From an uncultured Acidobacteriia bacterium (GTDB lineage: Bacteria > Acidobacteriota > Terriglobia > Bryobacterales > Bryobacteraceae): a stretch of 45,234 nt of DNA. Both the position numbers and the translations under genes were made by a program. This document shows positions 25,383 to 34,131 of this stretch, one piece after another. The notes below the pieces were generated by a model. The model saw nothing but the letters and a program-made list of their open reading frames with translations, did no database searches and was not told the origin of the DNA. The stretch spans positions 1 through 45,234 of the forward strand of contig CAIYVZ010000087.1 of NCBI GenBank assembly GCA_903929755.1, in the 5' to 3' direction. Every line of letters starts with the position of its first letter. Position 1 is the stretch's first letter.

Positions 25383-25910
25383 ATAAACCAGACCCGCCGA
25401 TCCTAAGCGAAGCTTATTGAAGGCAAAAATTGGTCTTGACAACCGGGGCCACTTTAGATCTGGGCATGTCAACCGAGTGCGCTGCCACTGAAGAGTCCGT
25501 CCGTGCAGCGCTCCGTGGCCCGCACCCGGCGGTCGAAGCACTCATCGCGTGGTGCGAGACCGGCTGGGCCGGAGCGGCCGTCTTCTTTCAGACGCATTCG
25601 AGCATGCTCGCCCGTCCGACTCTGTTTCTGGACGATCTGTATGTGCGTCCCGAGTGCCGGAGCCGCGGCACAGGGCGCAAGTTGCTCCAAGGGCTGGCGC
25701 AACTCGCGCTTGCGCGAAACTGCGCGAAAGTCGAGTGGCTGGTGCCGAAATGGAACGTCCGCGCTATCGAGTTTTACGAACGGGAGGGGGCGATTCTGTT
25801 GGACGAGCGATACAGGTGCCGCCTGGACGAGGAGGCGTTGCAGCGCCTTATTTCGGCTAAATATGACAGCGGCGGACATGGGCGAGCATGAACGACCACC
25901 TCATCCTCAA

Positions 25911-28679
25911 TCAGCTACCGAGGAGTAGTAGGCGCCGTTGTTCCGCAGTCAGGACCTTCGCATGAAGGGTCGACAGTCGACGGACAGCCTTCAGAGTTCC
26001 AAAACTCGGAGGATGTTCCTGATCGTGCAGGAGGCTGAGAACCGAGTCCAAGGCTCGCCTGTCCCCCAAACGCGCCAGAGATTCTGCGACTTCGACACGA
26101 ATGATGGCATCATTCCGCAGCAATTTCATCAGCGGTTCAAACGCGCGCAAGTCTTGCAATAGGCCTAATGCCTCCGCAGCCGCACGTCTATTGAAATGCC
26201 GCGAATCCTCTAGCCGGTCGAGAATGGGATCGACAGCGCGTGTATCGCCCAAATAACCCAACGCAATTATGACAGGTGCCTTGTTCTCCGTGAAAGGATC
26301 TTTGAGCGACACCAGCATAGGCTCAAGCGCTCGCGGGTCACCCAGTTGCCCCAAAGCTATTAGCGCGTCTGGGCGAACACTATCGTCCCACTCACGAAGC
26401 ATGCCCAGTAAAAAGTCGCCCGCCTGATCGCCTCCCAGCCTTCCTAAGGCCTTAACAATCAAATCCCGAAGTGACCGATCCTTGCCCCAAGGCAAGGTGA
26501 TGAGCAAATCGACTGCCCGAGGGTCGCCATGAGCCGTAAATGCTTCTACCGCTGAACGTATGACTGAAAGATTCCTGTGGCTGAGCAGCGCCTGAAGGGT
26601 TGAAAAGACTCTGTCATCCTGAAGTCTCCCAATCGCCCGGATGGCCTCATTGCGAACCGATGAATCTGGATCTTCGCGGACGAGTGCTACCAGAGCCTCG
26701 AATCCGCGGGCATCCCCCAAGCGGCCAAGGGCATTTGCTACGACTGAACGCTTCTCCCGGTATGGATCTGCCAGCATCGACAGCAAAGGATCAAGACTCT
26801 CTGGGGATCGGAGCTTGCCTAGCTCGCCTATACCGAACACCGCAGCAGATCGAACGTTCGTGTCAGGGTCGCGGAGTAGGATTAAGAGTCGCTCGAAAGC
26901 ACCGTCGCATGACAGTCGTCCCAATGCATGCGCGACGCCTTGACGCACAGATGGATTCGGATCGGAAGACGTACCGACAAGACGCCTGAACAGTACCTCG
27001 GCAAAACGCTCGTTCCCGAATGCTGTTATCATCGCCAGTAACCAGTTCTGCTCGGCGTAATCTAGTTCCGCGTAGCTCCGTGCAAGGAGAACATCAACCT
27101 CGGAAGTAATTTCCTCGATCTGACGGTTGTCCACGCGCCGCGCCGCGCCTGCTAACCGAACCTTCAATTGAAGTGTGGACCTGAACACGTCCTCCGGTTC
27201 CCGCTCCAAAGCCTGAATCACCGGCGTTGCATTCGGTACGTGGGCTGCTAGGAATGTCAGAACTTCGATCCATTCCGGTTCATACCAGAAATGCATTTGG
27301 GCCTCAGCCAGCCATTCCTCCTCCGATTTCCGCGACAACGCTCTTGCCGCTAGGAACTCAAGCAGCGTCCGGTGCAGAAAGCTCCAGCAGTAATCTCCGA
27401 TGTGATTGGTTCCAGATGGCACGAGCACGCCGCATTGCTCCAGTTCCGACAGAAGACCCGGGACCGGTTCAGGTCCGGCCTTGCCCCATTGATGGAGAGT
27501 GAAGCGATTGGCTTCCGGAGCCGCACAGAAGATGCGCCAGGCAGCGCACTCAAGAAAATCTCGCACCTTTCCTGTCAGCCAGATATTGCCTTTCCAAGGT
27601 GGCGTTAGATTTCGCCAATCCCCCGAGAGCAGGAGGTCGATGATCTCGCTGTACAGCCTCACTCGGGTGGCCCCGGTGAGGTCCTTACCCTTGGCCAGCA
27701 GGTCACAGACAAATGTCAGCAGGAGCGGTGAACTGCATGCGTGGCGAAGCGTATGATTCCCGTTCAGAACCTGACTCAGTCTGCCTGCAAGCGCGCCGCC
27801 GCCAAACATTGAGCCGAACTGCCGTTGTTCGCGCAGGCCGAACGGCGCCAATTCAACTTCCTCAAGACCCGAACAGGACAACCACTTCGACCGTTCCTCC
27901 CAGTGCAGAGTTCTGCAGGCGGCGATCGATGGGCCGGGAAGACTGTTCAGTCGCGCGGCGGCCCGTCGAAACGAATCGATATGCGGATGTTCCAACTGAT
28001 CCAGACCGTCTACGATGATGAGCGCGCGAGAAGATTGCGCCGCTTCAATGAGCCACTCTGTTGGCGCAGAATCCACTCGACGATTCAGCTCATCGAGCGC
28101 GATCTGCGCGGCACGAACAACAATCCTCGCCGGCTCGTCTTCTGACACAGCCCGCGCCAGCGCACTCGCCGAGGTCCAGAATGGGATACGCACCTCTTCC
28201 AGGCGGATCTCCCGCCGATCGAGTTGCCGCGCTGCCTGACGCGCCATTCGCACGGTTGTGTTTTGTGTGAGGAAGCTCTTGCCTGACCCGGGCGCACCGC
28301 GGAGTCCCAGACGCCGCCTTGGCGTCTGTACGACTCGGCTCCAGCGCTGCCTCTCTCGTTCCTCCCAATCCCGAGGCTGTTCATAAAGAGGGGCAAGGGT
28401 GTTATCGATCAGGGCGGACTCCTCATTCCAATCCCTGACGGGTGGGCCCCCACGAGGATCCCGAGGCCGCAGGCGCCTCGTGTAGACGAAGGTGTCAACG
28501 GCGATTTCGCTGGCGAGGATATCGTGTCCGCCATACGAACGGCCCGTTTTGTCCAGCGCATCGGCGATCCCGTTTAGCCATGCGATAGCCGCAGTTACTG
28601 TCGCTGATCGAACGCTGAACAGATTCTCCGAGGCCATACGATTCAGGGTAGCCGAGGCCATTTCGGCCTGCCATTTCAA
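25911..28679 (-). CDS. NACHT-type STAND ATPase with PBS-lyase-like HEAT repeats (paralog 4)
   Basis: 922 aa from the TTG at 28679; ATG 28661 or 28637 are better initiation codons. The N-terminal module is NLFSVRSATVTAAIAWLNGIADALDKTG. After a linker containing YEQPRDWEERE come Walker A GAPGSGKS (128-135) and Walker B LIIVDGLDQ (220-228), then FLHRTLLEFLAARAL. The C-terminal third has regular HEAT_2/PBS-lyase-type repeats of about 31 residues (DPRALEPMLVSLKD, DTRAVDPILDRLED). It directly follows the Clp ATPase gene (TAA then TTG), so it is the third gene of a YbjN-Clp-NACHT operon. It is closest to paralog 5 and lacks the C-terminal tail of paralogs 1-3. It converges on the GNAT remnant with 19 bp between the genes. 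Confidence 0.88.
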   Translation of the reverse strand: MKWQAEMASATLNRMASENLFSVRSATVTAAIAWLNGIADALDKTGRSYGGHDILASEIAVDTFVYTRRLRPRDPRGGPPVRDWNEESALIDNTLAPLYEQPRDWEERERQRWSRVVQTPRRRLGLRGAPGSGKSFLTQNTTVRMARQAARQLDRREIRLEEVRIPFWTSASALARAVSEDEPARIVVRAAQIALDELNRRVDSAPTEWLIEAAQSSRALIIVDGLDQLEHPHIDSFRRAAARLNSLPGPSIAACRTLHWEERSKWLSCSGLEEVELAPFGLREQRQFGSMFGGGALAGRLSQVLNGNHTLRHACSSPLLLTFVCDLLAKGKDLTGATRVRLYSEIIDLLLSGDWRNLTPPWKGNIWLTGKVRDFLECAAWRIFCAAPEANRFTLHQWGKAGPEPVPGLLSELEQCGVLVPSGTNHIGDYCWSFLHRTLLEFLAARALSRKSEEEWLAEAQMHFWYEPEWIEVLTFLAAHVPNATPVIQALEREPEDVFRSTLQLKVRLAGAARRVDNRQIEEITSEVDVLLARSYAELDYAEQNWLLAMITAFGNERFAEVLFRRLVGTSSDPNPSVRQGVAHALGRLSCDGAFERLLILLRDPDTNVRSAAVFGIGELGKLRSPESLDPLLSMLADPYREKRSVVANALGRLGDARGFEALVALVREDPDSSVRNEAIRAIGRLQDDRVFSTLQALLSHRNLSVIRSAVEAFTAHGDPRAVDLLITLPWGKDRSLRDLIVKALGRLGGDQAGDFLLGMLREWDDSVRPDALIALGQLGDPRALEPMLVSLKDPFTENKAPVIIALGYLGDTRAVDPILDRLEDSRHFNRRAAAEALGLLQDLRAFEPLMKLLRNDAIIRVEVAESLARLGDRRALDSVLSLLHDQEHPPSFGTLKAVRRLSTLHAKVLTAEQRRLLLLGS

Positions 28680-29975
28680 TTACCTCAGACTTGCAGCCGA
28701 CAGCTGGTTACGGTACTCACAGATCTGGATCTGTTCCTGCTTTACCGTGACCATCAGGTTCAGCGCTCGACTGCCGCCCTGGTGGAGGTACCGCGCCAGA
28801 GGGTTGGCAACAAGCGACAGGAAGGCGCGCTGCAAATTGCGGACGCCCAGTTCCTCGGAGAATCCGCGCTGAAGCACAAACTCCTCCACTTCAGGTGTAA
28901 TCTCCATCGCCAGGCCACGGGTCTCCACAAGCTGCTGCGTTAATCGCGGCACGATCTGCTCGCGCAGGATTCGTCGGGCGCAAATGCGGTCCAGCGGCGA
29001 GAACGCGATGATTTCATCGAAGCGGTTCACCAACTCGATGGGGAACGTCTGCCTCAGAAGATCCAGCGGGACTGACGTCCGATGCGCAGGGCGGTCAGAC
29101 AAAGCAGATTCCGCGAAGCCGATCTCTGCGCGACGTTTCGCCCAGATGTTCGTCGTGGCGACGATGACGAGGCCCGAGAGGTCCAGCGTCTTACCCGCGG
29201 ATGTCGTGAGCCGACCAGCGTCGAAGGCCTGCAGGAAGAGGCGGTGAAGAGCAGGGTTGGCTTTCTCGAATTCGTCGAGCAGCAGAACGCCGTTCCTCCC
29301 CTGGTTCAGGAAGGCTTCGAGGGCCGACGTCGAGTCAAATCCGATGTAGCTCGGCGGCGCGCCCATCAAGCGCGCTACCTGGTGCGGTTCGGAATATTCG
29401 CTGCAATCAATACGAAGAAGGCGATCGGGCCGGCCAGAGATGAGGTCGGCCAGAACCCTCGCGAATTCCGTCTTCCCTACGCCAGTCGGTCCACAAAACA
29501 GAAAGACGCCGACAGGGCGCCCGGGCCGCAGTTCAAAGCCCGCGGTCCGGACCCGGATCGAGTCCGAAACCAGGCGCGCGGCATGGTCCTGGCCGATGAT
29601 GGCTGCCTGAAGCCGACTCTCGAGATCGGCCGAACTCGCAGCAATCTCACCTTTTCCAGACGCGAGGGAATTGCCGGACATCAAAGAGCTGGCTATTTCG
29701 TTACCGCAGAGCCTGACGGCAGCACGAAACAGATCAATCCCGCTCACGTTTGCGGAGCAGTTCCGTTCTGCTTCATCCAGAACGGCACGAAGGTCGGCAG
29801 AAAGCCGGATCGGCGTTCCGGCGCCCGGAGCGGGCCCGGAATTGGAAGGGATTCCCACCAGACCGGCAAGGAGGTGCCGCGGCCGGCACTCTCCCTTCCC
29901 TTCGTTCCGCGCCTGGTCCCCGGCCGCAGCGAGAATCTCCTGCGCGGTTGAGTCGTAACGATCATAGCGAGACAT
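28680..29975 (-). CDS. Single-ring Clp/HSP100-type AAA+ ATPase
   Basis: 431 aa from ATG 29975, chosen because AAGGAG lies 9 nt upstream and a Clp-N-like segment starts here (DSTAQEILAAAGDQAR..RPRHLLAGL). The single AAA+ module resembles ClpB/ClpA D2. It has IGQD, Walker A GPTGVGKT (162-169), pore loop GAPPSYIGF with Tyr210, Walker B LLLDEFEK (231-238), sensor TTN (274-276), Arg finger in NRFDEIIAF, and GVRNLQRAF at the C-terminal domain. It lacks the first ring and the ClpP-binding IGF-type loop is not obvious, so it is more likely a disaggregase or remodeller than a ClpP partner. A frame extending to 30116 would overlap the YbjN-like gene. Confidence 0.87.
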   Translation of the reverse strand: MSRYDRYDSTAQEILAAAGDQARNEGKGECRPRHLLAGLVGIPSNSGPAPGAGTPIRLSADLRAVLDEAERNCSANVSGIDLFRAAVRLCGNEIASSLMSGNSLASGKGEIAASSADLESRLQAAIIGQDHAARLVSDSIRVRTAGFELRPGRPVGVFLFCGPTGVGKTEFARVLADLISGRPDRLLRIDCSEYSEPHQVARLMGAPPSYIGFDSTSALEAFLNQGRNGVLLLDEFEKANPALHRLFLQAFDAGRLTTSAGKTLDLSGLVIVATTNIWAKRRAEIGFAESALSDRPAHRTSVPLDLLRQTFPIELVNRFDEIIAFSPLDRICARRILREQIVPRLTQQLVETRGLAMEITPEVEEFVLQRGFSEELGVRNLQRAFLSLVANPLARYLHQGGSRALNLMVTVKQEQIQICEYRNQLSAASLR

Positions 29976-29997
29976 GGCGAGGGCTCCTTCGGACGGT

Positions 29998-30552
29998 CTA
30001 ATCTTCGAGGCCGATACCAGCCACCGAGGCCTTCGTGCGTGACTGGCGCCGCATGCGGCGGAACTCGGCAAACTCGCGCGCCATCTGTTCGGGGTCTTCC
30101 GGGTCGATCTGTTCACCCGTGGTGATTGCGCAGCGGAAGACGTCGGCGTAATAGTCGACCACCAGGGCCATACCGCGCACCATCATTTCGAGCTGTTCCA
30201 GCGTCAGTTCGCTGTTCTGGACAAGGTGATCGTGCCGGATCGCGACTTCCCCATCAGCCGGGTCGAAGCAGAACCGCAGGAAGCGCCGGTCGCTGGTAGC
30301 GCGCAGGCAAGCCAACTGGACCGCTGGAAAATGCTCTTTCCGGGAGGCGACGAAGCAGTTCGGACACGAAACCGTCAGGATCGTGCCGCTGACGGCCAAT
30401 GAGATCACTACCAGCACCGACGTCTGACCAACAATGTTGCGGTAATCGTCGGTTCCGAAGCAGCTGAGGATCATGGTTTTGTCCTCATTGAAGCCGTGGC
30501 GGATTCCGGCGTGATCCAACATCGCAGAGATCTTTTCGATTGTTACGGGCAT
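29998..30552 (-). CDS. YbjN-like (type III secretion chaperone-fold) protein
   Basis: A 184-aa protein with the YbjN layout: an N-terminal helix (IEKISAMLDHAGIRHGF), a central beta-sheet (VLVVISLAVSGTILTVSCP; RRFLRFCFDPADGEVAIRHD), and a C-terminal helix (LTLEQLEMMVRGMALVVDYYADVF). The last 40 residues are charged. An AAGGA precedes the ATG at 30552. It is 22 bp upstream of the Clp gene, so it may act as an adaptor or chaperone for it. The family assignment is by fold pattern and is moderate. Confidence 0.65.
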   Translation of the reverse strand: MPVTIEKISAMLDHAGIRHGFNEDKTMILSCFGTDDYRNIVGQTSVLVVISLAVSGTILTVSCPNCFVASRKEHFPAVQLACLRATSDRRFLRFCFDPADGEVAIRHDHLVQNSELTLEQLEMMVRGMALVVDYYADVFRCAITTGEQIDPEDPEQMAREFAEFRRMRRQSRTKASVAGIGLED

Positions 30553-30598
30553 TGTTGATTCCTTTCCTTAGTAGTTACGCCGGACAGAAGCGAGATTT

Positions 30599-33412
30599 GT
30601 GTGCGGTGTGCAGATTTCTCGAAGGAAATGTAGTGAATTCGAAATTCTCCAGCCGGAAGGGTGGCCTGTGGTCTATGCCGCAAGCTGGATGCGTGTGAGA
30701 ATCGTGGTCAGCACGTCTATCTGCGAGATCACCGTGAACCTCTTTGAACTACGCTCGGGGACAGCCGATGCCGCCATCAGGTGGCTTGAGCGCACGGCTG
30801 CGGCTCTGGACAGGACGGGTCTGTACTTCGGGGCACAGCCGATTCTGGGTAGTTCGACGGCGGTTGATGCCTTCGTCTACACCAAACGCCGCGTGCGGGA
30901 TGATCGCGACCAGAGACGTGAGTCGGCCCGCGAGACTTCCCTGATGGACCAGGCAGTCGCCCACCTCTACGAGCAGCCCCGCGATTGGGAGGAGCGCGAA
31001 AAAAGACGCTGGCGGCAGGTCATTCAGCGTCCCGCGCTCCGGCTGGCAGTACGGGGAGCACCGGGTAATGGGAAGACTTTTCTGACCCGGGATTCAGCCG
31101 TCCTGCTCGCTCGCGAAACTGCCCGTCGGATTCGACAATGCGAAGTGCCACTGCTCTACACACCAGTTCCTTTCTGGCTCACAGCCTCTGAACTGGCTTC
31201 CGCTTCGGGTTCGGATGCGCAGTCGCTGGTTGTCGATGCCTGTCTGCGCTCGTTACGCCGATTCGATCCAAATCTTCCGCCTCCCCCACGCGAGTGGCTC
31301 CTGGCCGTCGCGAAATCGTCTCAAGCTCTGATTTTCGTCGATGCGCTCGACCAACTGACCGGCGACGAGGCGAGAAGATTCAAGGAGGCGAGCCCCCGGC
31401 TGAAGGACCTGCCGGGTAGACTGATCGCGACATGCCGGACCCTTCATTGGGATGAGCGGCGGCCGTGGCTCGGCTGGGGCGACGTCACCGAAGTGGAACT
31501 CGCACCATTCGAGCGGCGTGAGCAGAACGCGTTCGCACGCAACTTCCCGCCCGGCATCGGCGCCTCCGGACTGCAACAAGCACTTGCCGGAAATTACCCT
31601 CTTCGTCAGGCCTGCAGTTCGCCGCTCCTGCTCGCGTTCGTCTGTTTGCTTCTGGCCGAGGGCGAGGATCTCTCCGTAGCCAGCCGGGTGACGGTGTACG
31701 CCAAAGTGCTACGGCGATTGCTTTCCGGGGAATGGCGCCAGGTGACACCGGTCTGGCGCGGAAACGATTTCCTCGAAGAGAGGGTTTTCAGCTTCCTCGA
31801 AAGCGCTGCGTGGGCAATTTTTCAGGAGGCCCCGGAGGCCAACCGATTCACGCTGGCGCAGTGGGAACGGATTGGACCTGAGCCGGTGAATGGCCTGCTG
31901 ATGGCGTTAGTCGGTTGCGGGGTGATCGATTCGGCGGGGTTCAATGACTTGGGTGAACGATGCTGGAGCTTTCTGCACCGAACATTGCTGGAATTCCTCG
32001 CAGGCCGAGCAATGGCGAAGGAACCGGACTGGCTGATTGATGCAAAGAAGCATCTCTGGTACGCGCCGGAATGGATGGAGGTGCTCACCTTCCTTGCCGC
32101 CCACCTGAGCGACGCGACGCCGCTGCTTGAAGTGGTAGAGCGGGAAGAGGAGGATATCTTCCATTCCATGCTGTATCTAAGCGCGCGGCTGGCGTCGGCA
32201 GCGCACCAAGTTTCCGATGCAAGCGTAGAAAAGATCGCTACTGGGGTCGAGGCTTTGCTAGAAGAGCCCATCGCCAAGAAGGATTACTGGTGGGATGTCG
32301 TTGAGGCCGTTCTGATTGTGTCACGCGATACGCCCGTGGGTGCGCGTGTTTTCGCCGATAAGACGTTCAAACACATTGTGAGGCTGGCACGGCATTTTAG
32401 CCCCGATGTCTGTTCGGCTGCGGCAAATTGGCTTGGGGGATCCGGTGACCCGCGCTGGCTTGAAGAACTGGTGAAGTTGGCGCAGGATGACGAGTTCAGT
32501 GAGCATACGGCGTCGGCTCTTGAAAGATGGGGAGACCAATTTACCTTCGAGGGACTCGCGATGCTAGCGCGGACTGGTGGTTTTGGAGCCCGCCGGGCGG
32601 TGACGAAGGGCCTAGCTGACTCCTGTGACCCGCGGGCGTTTCAGGAACTCTTGAGGTTGGTCGAGAACGATAACTACTTCGTCAGCGCGTGCGCAGCGCG
32701 CGGACTGGCCTCTCGCGGCGACCCAGGTATGCTTGCGGAACTTGGCAGGCTCGCGCGGAATGAGAACAAGAATGTCCGCAAAGCTGCTGCCGGAGCGCTC
32801 GGAATCTGTGGTGACCCAGACGCATTTGACAAACTGTTAACGCTGACGCAAGACGGCGAGCCTGATGATGTTCGCGGGGTGGCGGCAGAAGGGTTGGGTG
32901 AGTGTGGTGACCCACGCGCTTTCGAAGAACTTATTACGTTATCTCGGGATGAGAGTGTGAGTGTGCGCATCGGCGCAGCGAAAGGCTTCGGGGCCTGCGG
33001 TGACCCACGTGCGTTCGAGGAGTTGGCAAGACTGGCGCGGACCGGAAACTACGCAGTCCGCGTCCCTGCTGCCAGATGGCTGGGAACCTTCGACAACCCG
33101 CGTGTATTCGAAGAACTCTTGGGATCGGTGTGGACGGGGAATCACGACGTCCGTTCGGCTGTAGCCCAGGGATTGGGAGCATGTCGTGACCCCCGAGCGT
33201 TCGAGGAATTGATCAGCTTGGCGCAGGACAGGCACTATTTCGTCAGCATGTATGCAACGGAGGCTCTGGGAGCCCACGGTGATCCGCGTGCGGCTGACGT
33301 TCTGATTTCCCTGCTCGATTCAGCGAACGGCGTAACAGCGCTTCGTTCTCTCCGGAAACTCGCCGCAACTGATCGAAGCATCCGGCTCCCGTTGAGTCTC
33401 TTGGGGAGGTAA
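30599..33412 (+). CDS. NACHT-type STAND ATPase with tandem HEAT repeats (paralog 5)
   Basis: 937 aa from GTG 30599. Similarity to the paralogs begins at NLFELRSGTADAAIRWL (residue 47), so ATG 30689 or GTG 30734 may be the true start. Walker A is GAPGNGKT (153-160), Walker B LIFVDALDQ (244-252), and FLHRTLLEFLAGRAM follows. YEQPRDWEERE and the NACHT core make it the closest relative of paralog 4. The C-terminal 320 residues hold about nine HEAT repeats of 31 residues with the consensus GDPRAFEELxxLAR..xxVRxxAAxGLGxCG. Several are nearly identical, which suggests recent unit duplication. It is divergent from the YbjN-Clp-NACHT operon, with 46 bp between outermost starts. Confidence 0.87.
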   Translation: MCGVQISRRKCSEFEILQPEGWPVVYAASWMRVRIVVSTSICEITVNLFELRSGTADAAIRWLERTAAALDRTGLYFGAQPILGSSTAVDAFVYTKRRVRDDRDQRRESARETSLMDQAVAHLYEQPRDWEEREKRRWRQVIQRPALRLAVRGAPGNGKTFLTRDSAVLLARETARRIRQCEVPLLYTPVPFWLTASELASASGSDAQSLVVDACLRSLRRFDPNLPPPPREWLLAVAKSSQALIFVDALDQLTGDEARRFKEASPRLKDLPGRLIATCRTLHWDERRPWLGWGDVTEVELAPFERREQNAFARNFPPGIGASGLQQALAGNYPLRQACSSPLLLAFVCLLLAEGEDLSVASRVTVYAKVLRRLLSGEWRQVTPVWRGNDFLEERVFSFLESAAWAIFQEAPEANRFTLAQWERIGPEPVNGLLMALVGCGVIDSAGFNDLGERCWSFLHRTLLEFLAGRAMAKEPDWLIDAKKHLWYAPEWMEVLTFLAAHLSDATPLLEVVEREEEDIFHSMLYLSARLASAAHQVSDASVEKIATGVEALLEEPIAKKDYWWDVVEAVLIVSRDTPVGARVFADKTFKHIVRLARHFSPDVCSAAANWLGGSGDPRWLEELVKLAQDDEFSEHTASALERWGDQFTFEGLAMLARTGGFGARRAVTKGLADSCDPRAFQELLRLVENDNYFVSACAARGLASRGDPGMLAELGRLARNENKNVRKAAAGALGICGDPDAFDKLLTLTQDGEPDDVRGVAAEGLGECGDPRAFEELITLSRDESVSVRIGAAKGFGACGDPRAFEELARLARTGNYAVRVPAARWLGTFDNPRVFEELLGSVWTGNHDVRSAVAQGLGACRDPRAFEELISLAQDRHYFVSMYATEALGAHGDPRAADVLISLLDSANGVTALRSLRKLAATDRSIRLPLSLLGR

Positions 33413-33434
33413 AGGCGAACGGGTCGGAGTGTTA

Positions 33435-33467
33435 AGCGGCAGGGGATCTGGTTTGTCCCCTACCGCT
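33435..33467. terminator. Hairpin between NACHT 5 and the secreted repeat protein
   Basis: AGCGG-C-AGGGGA (33435-33446) pairs with TCCCCT-A-CCGCT (33456-33467) around a 9-nt loop, with one C-A mismatch. It lies between convergent genes and could work in both directions. Confidence 0.6.
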
Positions 33468-33480
33468 GTTGCGTCGCTAC

Positions 33481-34131
33481 TCAGGGGTTTCCGGTGATGA
33501 TCCCACTGTTGCAGTTCTGCTTGTTGGGATCGTACAGACCTCCAGGTCCCCACGGGGAGCGAAGTGGGTTTCCGGGAACGCAGAACTGGAATCCGTTCGG
33601 GATGATGATCCCGTTGCTGCAACTCGCTTTACTGGGGTCATAGAGGCCGCCGGGTCCCTGGTACGGAGCATTGTAGGCCCCGGGACGGCAGTATTGTTCG
33701 CCGTTCGGAATGATAATTCCGTTGCTGCAACTCGCCTTAGTCGGGTCGTACAGTCCGCCTGGACCTTGGTAGGGGGCGTTCCAGGCACCGGCAGGGCAGT
33801 ATTGTTCGCCATTCGGAATGATGATCCCGCTGCTGCAGCTTGCCTTGGTCGGATCGTAGATGCCGCCGGGCCCCTGTACCGGAGCGTTGTAGGCCCCTGC
33901 CGGGCAGTACAGTTCACCGTTCGGGACGATAATCCCGCTATTACAGCTAGCCTTGGACGGATCGTAGATGCCGCCGGGCCCCTGGATGGGAGCGTTGTAC
34001 GCACCGGGCCGGCAATATTGATCGCCATTCGGGATGATGATACCGCTGTCGCAGTGCTGTTCAGTCGGATCATAAAGTCCGCCAGGTCCACCGTAAGGTG
34101 CATTCCACGCCGCCGGCTGGCAATATGCCTG
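33481..34131 (-). repeat. Six tandem 108-bp repeats (36 codons each)
   Basis: They encode the Cys repeats at the end of the secreted protein. Units 2-5 are most alike at the DNA level; the first and last are diverged. They are prone to copy-number change. Confidence 0.85.

Larger units (their letters stand above)
24013..25456 (+). mobile_element. IS3-family insertion sequence, complete, 3-bp target duplication
   Basis: The ends are TATAGTGGACCC at 24013 and GGGGCCACTTTA ending at 25456, imperfect inverted repeats that continue to AGACCA on both sides. GAT flanks both ends (24010-24012 and 25457-25459) as the target duplication. The two transposase frames are inside. At 1444 bp it is longer than most IS3 elements because about 230 bp separate the orfB stop from the right end. 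The boundaries are confirmed by the exact in-frame restoration of the target gene. Confidence 0.9.
23923..25891 (+). pseudogene. GNAT acetyltransferase interrupted by the IS3 element
   Basis: The 5' fragment (23923-24012) encodes 30 residues, MTTTLELRLTSAMEEDAPII..RGLADD. The 3' fragment (25457-25891) continues in the same frame from LGMSTECAATEESVRAAL. It includes FLDDLYVRPECRSRGTGRKLL, the acetyl-CoA-binding V.PE.R..G.G..L motif, and VEWLVPKWNVRAIEFYEREGA. Removing the IS and one GAT copy restores an uninterrupted frame of about 173 codons, like diamine/spermidine-type GNAT enzymes. The 3' fragment can be read from a TTG inside the IS but lacks the first strand and helix. The substrate is unknown. 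Confidence 0.85.

Noticed and set aside
32430-33340. Possible CRISPR-like spacing of GTGACCC words
   Set aside because: They encode HEAT repeat units (GDPRAFEEL) in a continuous reading frame.
33481-34131. Possible CRISPR array because of regular repeat spacing
   Set aside because: The units are 108 bp, in frame and protein-coding, with no short repeat plus unique spacer structure.
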